Below, piece after piece: positions 51,430 through 62,000 of a stretch of DNA of 64,000 bases. A program made the position numbers and the translations under genes. The DNA lies in NCBI GenBank assembly GCA_020639195.1, contig JACKHB010000002.1, positions 496,001-560,000 on the forward strand, given 5' to 3'. The DNA is from Phycisphaeraceae bacterium (lineage in GTDB: Bacteria; Planctomycetota; Phycisphaerae; Phycisphaerales; UBA1924). Each line of letters begins with the position of its first letter. Position 1 is the stretch's first letter. The notes beneath the pieces are model-generated. The model did no database searches. It had not been told where the DNA came from and saw nothing but the letters and a program-made list of their open reading frames with translations.

Positions 51430-52014
51430 ATGCCAGTGGATGAGCGCACATTGCTGCGCCGGGCCCATCGCGGGCACGACGCGGCCGCGAGAGAGCTGTG
51501 GGCGAGCCTGTCGCCCCGGCTCCTTTCGCTCGCGCGACTGCTGCTGCGCGATGGAGCGATCGACGCCGAAGACGTCGTGCAACAGGCGTTCTGCCGCATG
51601 CTCGAGCGGTCTCGTTCCGAGATCCGGTCTGTGCGTCATCCGATGGCGTGGATGACCTCGATCGTTCGGAGCGTCGCCCTGAACGCCCGTCGCACCAACG
51701 CGCGGGAGCACGCGAAGCGCGCAGCCATTGCGAAGAGTGAGAGCCACACCCTCCGGGACACGGAGGACCGCACGCTGATCGACGCCCTCGCACGACTCGG
51801 CGGGGCCGACCGGGAGATCCTGGTGCTCAAGCACACAACCGGATTGTCCTTCGACCTCCTGGCGGAGGTCGTGGGCGAGAATCGAAACACGCTCGCCTCT
51901 CGACACCGGGCCGCGTTGACGCGACTGCGGGTGGTGCTCGGCGAGGAGCCGGCCCAGATTGATTCACCGTCCCAGCCCGTGGGCGCGGCGATAGTGGAAG
52001 GGAGCCGCCGATGA
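51430..52014 (+). CDS. ECF-type RNA polymerase sigma factor
   Basis: The 194-residue protein has the sigma-70 region 2 helix (ARELWASLSPRLLSLARLLL, DAEDVVQQAFCRMLERSRSE) and the region 4 helix-turn-helix (LGGADREILVLKHTTGLSFD, LLAEVVGENRNTLASRHRAA). It thus belongs to the extracytoplasmic-function group. Its stop overlaps the next gene's start by four bases, the usual arrangement with a cognate anti-sigma factor. Target genes are probably the adjacent secreted protein and its own operon. ATG 51430 follows a GTGACCC junction with the upstream gene at a 3-bp gap. Confidence 0.92.
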   Translation: MPVDERTLLRRAHRGHDAAARELWASLSPRLLSLARLLLRDGAIDAEDVVQQAFCRMLERSRSEIRSVRHPMAWMTSIVRSVALNARRTNAREHAKRAAIAKSESHTLRDTEDRTLIDALARLGGADREILVLKHTTGLSFDLLAEVVGENRNTLASRHRAALTRLRVVLGEEPAQIDSPSQPVGAAIVEGSRR

Positions 52015-52412
52015 CGACCGACCTCGAACACCGCCTCGACGTCCTGTCGGCGCCGCAGCAGTCTCCGCCGCCGCCAGGTGAGTATCTGGATCGGGTCGCC
52101 ACCTCGCGGCGCAGAGCACGCCGCCGCGCAATCGGGGGCGTCGCCGGAATCGCGATGATCGCCGGGGCCGGCCTCACGGTCTGGATCGCCGCTCGGCCGA
52201 GCCCTGGACCGACCGAGCCGGTCGATCGTCAGGTCGCCAGCGAGGACGCGACGCCAGCGGGACGCGAGTTGGCGTACACGCTCGCGGCTTCGCTCGTGAA
52301 CCTTGAGCCTCTCCACACACCGACACTCGGACTCTCGTCGGGCGCGAGGATCCTTCGGATGATCGACGGAGCCGATCCGGACGTCCTGGACCGGATGCTG
52401 CGGGAGTGGTAG
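52011..52412 (+). CDS. Putative membrane anti-sigma factor
   Basis: The 133-residue protein has a short cytoplasmic N-terminal part (about 1-40), one membrane helix (AIGGVAGIAMIAGAGLTVWI, about 40-60) and an extracytoplasmic C-terminal domain. It lacks the zinc-binding HRV pattern of the ZAS anti-sigma group, so the sigma-binding mode is not predictable. The ATGA overlap with the sigma gene (52011-52014) and topology are the evidence for its role; the sequence alone is not conclusive. Confidence 0.65.
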   Translation: MTTDLEHRLDVLSAPQQSPPPPGEYLDRVATSRRRARRRAIGGVAGIAMIAGAGLTVWIAARPSPGPTEPVDRQVASEDATPAGRELAYTLAASLVNLEPLHTPTLGLSSGARILRMIDGADPDVLDRMLREW

Positions 52413-52460
52413 CGGGCTGTGCTCCACTCGGCCCGCCCGGTATGCCGATAGCCACATGGC

Positions 52461-55220
52461 ATGCCCCGCTGGACTGCCCTCATGCTGCTGCTCGTCGCCG
52501 CTCCGGTGCACGCCCAGGAGGCCAGGCGACCGAGCGCGGCCAATCGCATCGTCGCCCAGTTCGGCTTCGAGGAGCGGCTGATTCACGATGAGCCGGTGCC
52601 TCGCCACTGGCATGGCGCTCAGCACTACCCACCCCTGCGCGAGCGTCCCGGATTCCACGTGTGGAACGAGGCGCACCTCGACTACACGACGGCGTACTCG
52701 GGCGAGGGATCGGTGCGGCTGAACGTCAGGGGTGGATCCGCGAGCCTCCGGCTGGAGGCCGGAGCCATCCCGATCTTCCCGGAAACGGATTACCGAATCG
52801 GGTTCGTCGTGCGCACACATGGCCTGGCGCACGCCCGAGCCGGGCTGCGCGCGCGCCTGCTCGACGCCGCGGGCGTCCCCATTCCCGGCGGTGAGCGATC
52901 GAGCGAACCGATCATCTCCGAGGATCAGTGGACCGGCGCGACGGTGGACCTGGTGTCGCTCTCTCCACGGGCGGCATTTCTGCAACTCGATCTCGAACTG
53001 CTCCAGCCCGCGCACGCCCGACCCGTGCTGCAGGGCGAGATTCCGGCGGAGGACCTCGACGGGGCCGCGTGGTTCGACGACGTGGTGGTGATGCAACTGC
53101 CCCGCGTCACCCTGCGAACGCAGAGCGAGATCAACATCATCCGCGCGCCGGCTCGGCCGGAGTTGACGCTTCACGTGCGCGACCTCGCCGTGGAGTCGCT
53201 GCGGGCTCGCGTCCGAGTGGCCGACCTGCGAGGGGAGATCGTCTCGGATTGGGAGGGCTCGCTCGCATCGGGCGCTCCCGCGATCGAATGGACGCCGGCG
53301 CTCCCCGCCTTCGGCTGGCACCGCGCAGTCCTTGACCTGGAGATTGAGGGCGTTTGGATGCGCGGAGCCGACGTGGACTTCCTGTGGCTGGGAGGGAGCA
53401 TCGCCGCTTCGCCCGGGCCAGATCCCGCATTCGGCATCCTGCTCCCGCAGTGGGACCCGAGGATCGCACCGCGCCTGCCGGCCATGGCTTCGGACCTGGG
53501 AATCGGCTCGATCACGCTGCCAGCGTGGCGGCACGACCTCACCCTCGCCGAGATGGGACCCTGGGTGGTGGGGCTCGGCGACACGATCTCGCCTCTGGTG
53601 CGGTCCGGGGTCTCCGTGGGCATGGCGCTGGACCGATTGCCCGACGAATTCGGAGCCAGCGCCGCGCTCGAGCCGGATCAGGTGATCGCGGCGATGACGG
53701 ATGGGACTGGAGCGATCCGGCCCTACCTCGACCCGATCCTCGAGCGGTTCGGCCAGGGCGTGCGCGAGTGGATGATCGGCCGGCCCGAGGATGACGAGGT
53801 GTTCTGGCTCGGATCGGACGACGCGGATCGTGTGCGAGAGTCGCTCACGGCGCTGGTGCCCGAGCCGATTCTCATGTCGCCGTGGCGGCTCAGTGAGAGC
53901 GCGGCAGCCATGATCGATTCCGGTCACGGCCTGTCCGTCTCGGTTCCGCCGGGCGCGTGCGAGTCGGCGATCGAGGACTTCATGTGGTCGGTCGCGGCCC
54001 AGGGCGCCGCTCCGCAGGTCACCGCGGTGCTCGAACCGCTGGAAGTCGCCAGATTTGGCGGGCCAGGGGCTGTAGGGGACTCGATCCGGCGCGCGGTGCG
54101 GCTGTGGCGCCATGCCGACGCGGGCGCCGCGCTGCGCATCACCGTGTCGAGCCCCTGGCGGTTGACCGATGCCCGCCATCCGGAGATCTGCCCGACAATC
54201 GACCTCGCCGTGCTCGCCGCACTCCGAACGCACCTGTCAGGCCGGCGAATCGTCGGCGGGTTCGATCTGGAGCCCGGCGTGCGGTGCGTCATCCTGGGCT
54301 CCGCCTCGGGATCGGAAGACCCCGGCGCCATCATCGCGTGGTGCGACGAGGTCCGCAGCGCCACGCTCGATGCGCTGCTCTCGGCCGGGAAGGTCCGCGT
54401 CGAGGACGTCTTTGGAAACTCGTCCGATGTGGACGCGGCGCCAAGCCCCGAGACCGGGCTCATGTCGCATCGGGTGAGCTTCGGAGAAGATCCGGTGTTC
54501 ATCGAGGGAGTGAACGTGCCGCTGGCGCTGTTCCAGTGCGGCGCGGTGCTCGATCCATCCGCGCTGACCGCCTCGAACGAGACCACCGACCACACGCTGA
54601 TCTTCAGCAACCCGTGGGACATCCCGATCACGGGCCGATTCTCGCTCGTGTCGCCGGGGGGAGATCCCAACGACCGGTCGTGGCGGGTGTCGCCGAGATC
54701 CGGGGCACTGGCCATTCCATCTCGCCAGAGCATCGAGATCCCCGTGGCGGTGTCCATGAGTCCGTTCCAGGAGGCGGGAAGCACCCCATTTGAGTTCAAC
54801 GTCGACCTCATCGCGGATCGCAGCTACGGGATCGTGCGGGTTCGCGCTCCCGCGTCGGTCGGCGTGGATGGCCTCGAGATGGAAGTGCTCGCGTCACGCG
54901 GACCCGGATCGAGCGGCCCGGACGCGGGCGTCCGCGTCGTGCTCACCAACCGCGGGGACTCGCCCGCCACGCTCGAGCTGAGTGCCTTCGCCCCGGGTAT
55001 GGAGCGGCAGCGCTCGATCGTTTCGGAGCTGGCGCCGGGTGAGCGCACGACGAGAGTGTTCGCGTACGCCAACGGAGCCCGTGCGATCGGCTCGAGTCGG
55101 ATCGTCGTGAGCGCGATGGACGTCGATCGGGGCGTTCGGCTGACCAGGTCTGCGAGGCTCCCCGAGATGGGCGAACTTGTTGAGGCCGCGGAGAGGCCCG
55201 ATCCCGCCGCGGGGCGCTAG
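52461..55220 (+). CDS. Large secreted protein with carbohydrate-binding-like and barrel-like domains
   Basis: A 919-residue protein with a signal peptide (ALMLLLVAAPVHAQE). Residues about 25-220 look like a beta-sandwich of the kind found in carbohydrate-binding modules (FGFEERLIHDE, GEGSVRLNVRGGSASLRLEA, DLDGAAWFDDVVVMQLPRVT). Next come an IG-like strand region and a long alternating beta/alpha stretch (about 310-660: IAPRLPAMASDLGIGSITLP, GWHRAVLDLEIEGVW before it) that may be a TIM-like barrel. The tail (about 700-919) is beta-rich with Asp/Gly/Pro-rich turns. No catalytic pair can be assigned, so a glycoside-hydrolase-like function is a guess. It follows the sigma/anti-sigma pair by 48 bp and is the likely main target. 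Confidence 0.75.
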   Translation: MPRWTALMLLLVAAPVHAQEARRPSAANRIVAQFGFEERLIHDEPVPRHWHGAQHYPPLRERPGFHVWNEAHLDYTTAYSGEGSVRLNVRGGSASLRLEAGAIPIFPETDYRIGFVVRTHGLAHARAGLRARLLDAAGVPIPGGERSSEPIISEDQWTGATVDLVSLSPRAAFLQLDLELLQPAHARPVLQGEIPAEDLDGAAWFDDVVVMQLPRVTLRTQSEINIIRAPARPELTLHVRDLAVESLRARVRVADLRGEIVSDWEGSLASGAPAIEWTPALPAFGWHRAVLDLEIEGVWMRGADVDFLWLGGSIAASPGPDPAFGILLPQWDPRIAPRLPAMASDLGIGSITLPAWRHDLTLAEMGPWVVGLGDTISPLVRSGVSVGMALDRLPDEFGASAALEPDQVIAAMTDGTGAIRPYLDPILERFGQGVREWMIGRPEDDEVFWLGSDDADRVRESLTALVPEPILMSPWRLSESAAAMIDSGHGLSVSVPPGACESAIEDFMWSVAAQGAAPQVTAVLEPLEVARFGGPGAVGDSIRRAVRLWRHADAGAALRITVSSPWRLTDARHPEICPTIDLAVLAALRTHLSGRRIVGGFDLEPGVRCVILGSASGSEDPGAIIAWCDEVRSATLDALLSAGKVRVEDVFGNSSDVDAAPSPETGLMSHRVSFGEDPVFIEGVNVPLALFQCGAVLDPSALTASNETTDHTLIFSNPWDIPITGRFSLVSPGGDPNDRSWRVSPRSGALAIPSRQSIEIPVAVSMSPFQEAGSTPFEFNVDLIADRSYGIVRVRAPASVGVDGLEMEVLASRGPGSSGPDAGVRVVLTNRGDSPATLELSAFAPGMERQRSIVSELAPGERTTRVFAYANGARAIGSSRIVVSAMDVDRGVRLTRSARLPEMGELVEAAERPDPAAGR

Positions 55221-55235
55221 CTCTTAGACTTGCGC

Positions 55236-55982
55236 ATGGGACGCGAGGCCGATCCACTGCCGGAGGTGCGCTTGCCGGCTCGCGTCCGCCGGTTCGAGCA
55301 GAGCTACAACCGGCGGACAGGCGCGTACGTTCCCGGGAGCGGCCGGAGTGATTACGGCAGCGTCGAGGTCGAGGTCGGTCGGCTCTGGCACGCCCTGGTC
55401 ATGCTGCTGCGCCCACGGACCGTGCTGGAGACCGGGACGTACTTCGGCTATTCGACCTGCTGCATCGCGGCGGCGCTTCGCGATCTGGGCGGCCCGAGAC
55501 GGATCATCACGATCGATCCCCAGGCGCGAGAACACCTGTGGCGAGGCTCAGATCTGGAGCCCCTGATCGAGTGGATGCCGATGCGCTCGCAGGAGGCCGC
55601 GCCGAGGCTCGCGGGAACCGAATTCGACCTGCTGGTGCTCGATTCGGACCATCACTACCAAACGGTGATGGAGGAACTGGTCGTGTTCGAGCCCATGCTC
55701 CGCCCCGGCGGGGCGATTCTGCTCCACGACTCGCTGTACTTTGATGGGGTGGGACAGGCGGTTCGGGCGATGGAGTCGAATCCGAGATTTGAGTGCGTGA
55801 CGTTGGATTCGCCGCGCACCCACGGCCGGCCGCGGTGCCGGCGGCCGGGAGTCACGCTCGTGAGAAAGGCCCGGAAGGGTCGGCCGAGCCTCCGGCTTGA
55901 TCCTGAGAAGCTCGACTTGCACGTCGGCGATGTACAAACGCGACCGCTGCTGCGGCGGCGGACCCGCGGCACTCGCGCCTGA
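55236..55982 (+). CDS. Class I SAM-dependent methyltransferase (CmcI-like)
   Basis: The 248-residue protein has the SAM-binding motif I in TVLETGTYFGYSTCCIAAAL (ETGTYFG), motif II in RRIITIDPQAREHLWRGSDL, and FDLLVLDSDHHYQTVMEELV followed by LRPGGAILLHDSLYFDG as the motif IV metal-like Asp region. This matches the CmcI/O-methyltransferase-3-like group, which methylates small molecules or glycans. The basic C-terminal tail (RRPGVTLVRKARKGRPSLRL) is unusual. ATG 55236 is preferred over TTG 55230. A bidirectional terminator follows at 56005. Confidence 0.88.
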   Translation: MGREADPLPEVRLPARVRRFEQSYNRRTGAYVPGSGRSDYGSVEVEVGRLWHALVMLLRPRTVLETGTYFGYSTCCIAAALRDLGGPRRIITIDPQAREHLWRGSDLEPLIEWMPMRSQEAAPRLAGTEFDLLVLDSDHHYQTVMEELVVFEPMLRPGGAILLHDSLYFDGVGQAVRAMESNPRFECVTLDSPRTHGRPRCRRPGVTLVRKARKGRPSLRLDPEKLDLHVGDVQTRPLLRRRTRGTRA

Positions 55983-56004
55983 ATGGCGTCGCGCCAAGAA
56001 ACAA

Positions 56005-56026
56005 CCCCCGCCAAAGCTGGCGGGGG
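56005..56026. terminator. Bidirectional Rho-independent terminator
   Basis: CCCCCGCC (56005-56012) and GGCGGGGG (56019-56026) with a 6-nt loop. On the minus strand the stem is followed by TTGTTTCTTGG, a good U-rich tail for the giant gene; the plus strand has no U-tract. It lies between the convergent methyltransferase and giant-protein genes. Confidence 0.75.
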
Positions 56027-56056
56027 CTGGTCGATTCGGATGGAATCGGGCTTCGA

Positions 56057-59000
56057 TCAGGACAGGATTCGGTCGAGCAGAGAGCCGGCGTTCTGTTCGC
56101 CGAGCCAGAAGTCGGTTGAGACCGCCCGATCGAACGGATCGGACAGGGCCCGATCGAAAGTGGGCAGGTTGTAGACCGACTGGCTGTCCGGCACGTTCGT
56201 GACGGAGTCCGCCGCCATGATATCGAAGGAATTCGCGGCGACTCCGTTGTTGTCGCTGAAGCGGAGCCCGAGCAACTCGCCCACGCTCTGGCCGATCGCG
56301 GCGGTCATCGAGCGGATGAGGTCCTGGACGTCGGCCTCCGAAGGCGTATAGCCGAGTTGTCCGAAGGTGGGAAGGAAGACAACGGCCTCGTCGGTGCTGC
56401 TCGTGTTGAGCGAATCGGAGTGCTCGGCGATCGAGTAGGGCTGCGTGCCGAAGCCACCGAGGTTGCCGCCGAATCCGCCGAGGAAGTCGAAGATGTCGAA
56501 AATGGGATTGATCGGATCCTGGCTGGCGGAGAGGAAGACGGTGGAGAAGTCCTGGAACTCAAAGTCGGCCGAGGTCGTCGAGAACGAGACGTCGTACGCC
56601 GCGAAGATGCTCTGAAGGTTGGCGAGGGTCTGTTCAAGGATGAACTTGTCGAGGGGCACGCCGTTCTGGGTCGTGCCGGCCAGACCGAGCACCCGGGCGT
56701 CGTAGCCCAGCAGGTCAGTCGAGAATCCGCCCGCGCGGAGCCAGTCGATGGTGCCGCCCTGGGTCTCGAGGAAGATGTTCTGGGTGCCCTGCACCAGCGA
56801 GACAACGCCCTGGCTGACCACGTCGATGGCGTAGTCGGTCTGGAAGGCGCCCTGGAGGTAGATGGCGTAGGGCGCCGCGACGGTGGCGCCGCCGCTCACG
56901 CGCCCGGGCGCGGCGAACGTGATGAAGAAGTCCCCGTTGGCGTTGAAGCCGTAGCTGTTGCTGCCATTGGTCGCAATCACGCCGGGCTTGCCGCCGATGG
57001 GCGAGAAATCCGACGGCGCGAGGACCAGCGTCGCGTCCGTGAGGCTGTCGGAATTGGTGGTGTCGAAGACGGCGAACTGCACCTGCCCGGAGAAGTCCTG
57101 GAAGGAGAAGTCCGAGCGGGAGCCGAGATCCGCGGCGCGGCTGCCAAGATCGGCGCCGACCTCGGTGAGACGAATGGTCACCGTCATCAGCGTTCCGGGC
57201 GTGATGGGGTTGCCGCCGTTGAGGTGGAAGATGTCCACATCGGCGAAGACGTCCTTGGGCAGGCCGAAATGATTGGCCGGGCCCAGCGAGGACTCGATGG
57301 AGGTTGTCACCGCGCCGTTGGCGCGGGTGGAAGTCACGCCATGGCCGTCGCCGCCCGAAACGATGTCGTCGGCGGTGCCCCGAACGCCATCGGCGCCGGC
57401 GTTGAGTGTGAACGTGAATCCACCCAGGGTCAACGTCGTGAAGTCGTCGGCGGTTCCGAACTTCTTGTCCGGGCCGGCGAAGTCAGACGCCGGGGGCGCA
57501 TCGAATACCGTCTGTCCGTCGCCAGAGTCCGTGACCTCACCGAAACCGGAGTTGCCGTCGTCGAAGATCTCGAGCCAGAAGTGGTACTCGCCGACCGCGC
57601 CGGGCAGCGGCCCCAGTGCCGGGATTGTTGCGGGCTGCGAGATCACGCCGGGGTCGGCGTTCCCGACCACCAGTGTGTAGGTGCCGGTGTCGCGGATGAG
57701 ATAGACCGACTCCGCGTTGACCTTGCCGACCGCTGTCGGCTCGCCGGGGAGCTGCAGCGGCGCCTGTGCACCGCCGGGCGCCGTCAGCGAGACGTTGGAG
57801 AACACCGCCGCCCCCTCCAGCGGGCCCAGACGCAGGATCTGGCCGGCCTGGAGCGTCAGCCGGTAGACGTCCATGTCGCCCGTGAAGCGGAAGAAGTCGG
57901 TGTGGTGGTCGGGGTGGTCGCCGATCGTGCCGCGAACGACGAACCGCTCGTTCGCGTCGGGCAATCCGTCGGGTGAGAAGTCGTCGTCGAGCACGACGTC
58001 CAGGTTGATCGCGTCGTAGAAGTCCACCACGTGCACGACCTGGCCGTTCTGGACGAGGTTCACCGTCCCGGCCGTGAGCTTGTCGCCGGCATCGCCGACG
58101 ATGTCGTCGTGCGAGTATGTGTCGGAGGCTTCGACGATGCCGTCGTTGTCGCCGTCCAGGCGGGCGCCCACGACCTGGCCCCGCAGCAACTGGCTGTTGA
58201 GCACAAACCGATAGATACCCGGGCCCGGCACGCCCGCCAGTCGGGGCAGATCGCGGGAGGTCAGGTTCCGGTCGAACGTGACCACAGCGGTGTTGGTGCT
58301 GTTGGTGTACGCGACGGTGTAGTCCACGCCCTCAATGAGGTAGATCTGAACAGACCCGCTGGTGCCACGGACCTCTCGCACCGACAGCGCCGTCGAGAGC
58401 GAACTCGCGTCGATGGGCTGATTGAACTCGATCTCGGTGCGATAGACCTGGCTCGACTGCAGCGTGCGAAGGTCGGCCACCTGGATTGGACCGGGCTGGA
58501 ACTTGGCCGCGACGATCTTGAAATTGCCGACGTCGCCGCCGGGCTGGCCTCCGATCGTGACGGCGCCGATCGAGCCGGTCGAGAAGATGCGGTACGACTC
58601 GGTGAACCTCGTCGAGCCGACGCCCGTTCCGACGATTGTCACCGCGCCGATCGAGGAACGGCCGGCCGAGACGCTGTCGTCGCCGGTGCCAAAGAAGCGA
58701 TCGGGGCCGCGCAGCGCGCCGGCGATCAGATCGGACTCGAAGAAGTTGCCGCCGATCGACACAGAGAGGATGAATCCCGCCGTGGTCTCGTCGGCGTTGA
58801 TGCCGGTCCCGCCGAACTCGGCGTCCGCGCCCAGGTCTCCACCGGCCATGATCGCCGAGTCGAACATCGCGCCCGTGATGACCACTCCGCCGAGGAAATC
58901 GCGGACGCTCAGCCGGCTCTGATTCATGGACGGGGCCGTGAACGCACCGGTCAGGCCGCGGCCCAAACTCCGTCCGACGCGGATCAGCGCGTTGTCAACG

Positions 59001-62000
59001 GCTCCGCCGGAGATGAAGGACGTCGAGAGGTCGCGGTGTACATTGATCGCGCCCCGCGTCGCGCCGGTGATGCTGATCGTCGCGCCCGAGAGCATGCTGA
59101 GCATGACCTCGCCGCGAACGCTCGGGTTGGAGTTGCCGAACGAGCCGGTGATACGCGTGGTCGTCACCACCTGGGCGTCGAACGCGCCCGAGGTGAAGTT
59201 CACGAATGTGGCCGTCGCGACGTCGCCGCCGAGGGTGATGCGCCCCGTCGTGTCCACGTTGCGCAGGCCCAGCGTAGTCACCGCGTCGTCGATCACGATC
59301 GTGGAGTCGCCGAGCATGTCGGCGAGCATGGTCAGCACGCCCAGCGACGCGTCGTCGCCGGACACGATGTCGAAGTCGGTGACCGTGCCGGTGTTCGACG
59401 AGACGGTGAGGCTCGAAGCGACCGTCGTGCCGGTCAGGATGATTCGACCGCCGCCCGAATCCCACCTCGCCTCGCCCGGGCCGGCGAACGTGGCCGTGAC
59501 CGTCGAGCCGTTGTGCGCGAAGGAGAACGCGCCGGTGAACAGCGTGCCCGGAGGCGACGCGGCGGTCACGATCCTGGGATCGACGCTTCCGAACGTGGTC
59601 CCGATGACGTTGAACTTGCCGCTGGCGACGATGCCTGCGCCGACGTTGTCTCCCGAGACCACCACGTTGGTCGCCGTGCCGGCGACGGAGAAGCCCGACA
59701 CCGTGGAACGACCCAGCGCGGTGCGTCCGTCGTTGTTCCCGTAGACACCGTCGTTGCCGGCCGTCAGCCCCGCAGAAACCACCACGTTGGTCGCGTTGCC
59801 GCCGATGGCGACGCCCGTCACATCGCCGCGATGGACCGTGTCGGCGTTGGCACCAATGCCGCCGGGCGCATCGTCGGCGCCCAGGTCGAACAGGCCCGCC
59901 GCGATCAGGAGGTTGTCCGCGCTGCCCGTGAACGTGACGGTCTGGACGTTGTCGCCCGCGGCGATGGACGATCCCTTGCCGGTGGTGGACGGGTCGTTGC
60001 CGATGCCGCCGGTCACCGACAGCAAGACGACGTTCCTGGCCGCGTAGAACGACGACTCGAAGACCGAGCCGCCGGTTACCACGAAGCTGACGATGTCGCG
60101 TCCCGCGGTGATGCTCGGGCCATCGAAGTTCTGTGTCGTCGTGACGCCCAGCGGCAGCTGCGCCCGGAACGCGTCGGCAGCAACCGTCGCCGAGAGCGCG
60201 GGGTTCACGCCGACATCGCCGAACACGCCATCGGCCGATGGCAGAATCCGCACGCTGGTGATGTCGTAGTCCGCGTGCAGGCCGCCAAGCAGGTGCCCTG
60301 CGGTCAGCACGATGCTCTCGAGGCTGCCGTCGTACGCGGCGATCTGGCCGCCCGGCAGCAGCGAGCCGTTGGTGATCGTCACCAGCGCGATGCCGTTGGA
60401 ATGACTCGTGATACTCCCGCCGAAGTCGCCGTTGATGGTGACCGGACCGATCCGGCTGAAGGCCGTGATGGATCCATGGCCGAGCGTGTCATTGCCCGCA
60501 AGGTGCGTGGCGCGACCGATCGTCACACCCAGCGCTGCTCCTCCGCCACCACCACCTCCGCCGCCACCACCACCTCCGCCGCCGCCGCCGCCGCCGCCCG
60601 CGCCGGCGTTGATGCCGATCGTGCCGCCGACTCGCAGATCGGCGTACAGCTGCCCGTTGGGCGCGCTCAGCGTCGCGAGGTCACCCCGGATGAGGATCGC
60701 CGTCGGCGTGGAGCGATCGCCCACGTGTCGCCCTGCGATCAGCGAACCGACGTTCGCCGAGATGTCGGTATTGAGAATCAGGTCCCTCGCTGCACTCACC
60801 AGAGTGACGGTGCCACGGCTGGTCGTTGTCTCGATCGTCAGATTGATGTCGCCGGTGGTCGTGGCGATCGTGGTGATCGGCCCCGACGACGAGACCAGAC
60901 CCGAGATGGAGTTGGCGGCGCGCATCAGCGTGAGGCGGCCGTTCTGACCGGTTACGGTGACGCTGGTGTTGATGATGCTCCCGCCGGCGACCAGGCTCTC
61001 GATTGGTCCTGCGATCGAGAGTTCGCTCGCGGTGAGGTCCTTCCCAATGGTGGCGTTGGTCAGTCGACCGGCGACAATGCTGCTGGCCCGGACGCTGCCC
61101 GTGGTGACCAGCGCGCGGATCTCGTTGTCTACGTCGATGGTGGTGCGGACCATCGAGCCGACGCTGATCTGCTCGCGGATCGTGCCCAGCACATCCACCA
61201 CGAGGTCGGACATGGATCCGGTCGTCATCTGAGTGGACAGGTTGTCCAGATCACCACCGATCGAGATGAACGACGGACGGAACTCGAGCGCCGTGCCGAA
61301 CGTGGTCGAGTTGCGATACTCGGCCGCGATGATGTCGATGGCATTGTTGATGATGTTGATGCTCGAGGCATCGAACGCGCCGCCGTTCATGCGGAAGTTC
61401 TGCATCGCCAGCGCGATGACGCTCGAGCCGAAGAAGTCCGCATTGGTGCCGGTGATGTTCTGAATGAACCCGCGGGTGGCGCCGGCCTCACCAAAGACGA
61501 TGCTGGTCCAGAAATCATCGAGGCGGATCGCCCCGATCGTGGCGTTGATGTAGTCGCCGCCGCCCTTGAGATCGACCAGCGCGATGCCGCCGACCTCGTT
61601 CTGTTCGCCCACTACGTTGTCGGCCGCGATGATGTAGCCGGAGATATTGGCGCCCGGCACGCGTCCGCCCTCGACCCTGCGGATCTCGTTGTCGGCGAAG
61701 ATTCCCGAGGTCGCGATGGGCGACTGTGCGGGCTCGGCGATGCCGTCGCCCACTTCCACGCGGTTGACGATCGACGCGTAGACGACGCCCCGCAGGCCGT
61801 CGAAGCCGCTGGCAGAGGTCACGCCGTCGTCGTTGATCGACAGATCGGTCAGAATCGCCCCTCCGCCCTGGAGGATGACGTCTCCGACAGAACCATCCAC
61901 CACGATCGAAGTCACGTTGCCCGTCCGGATGACGACGCCGTTGAGGCGACCGTCGAACGGCAGGCCGGTGTCGTCGCCGCTCGGAGCGGCCGTCTGCGCG

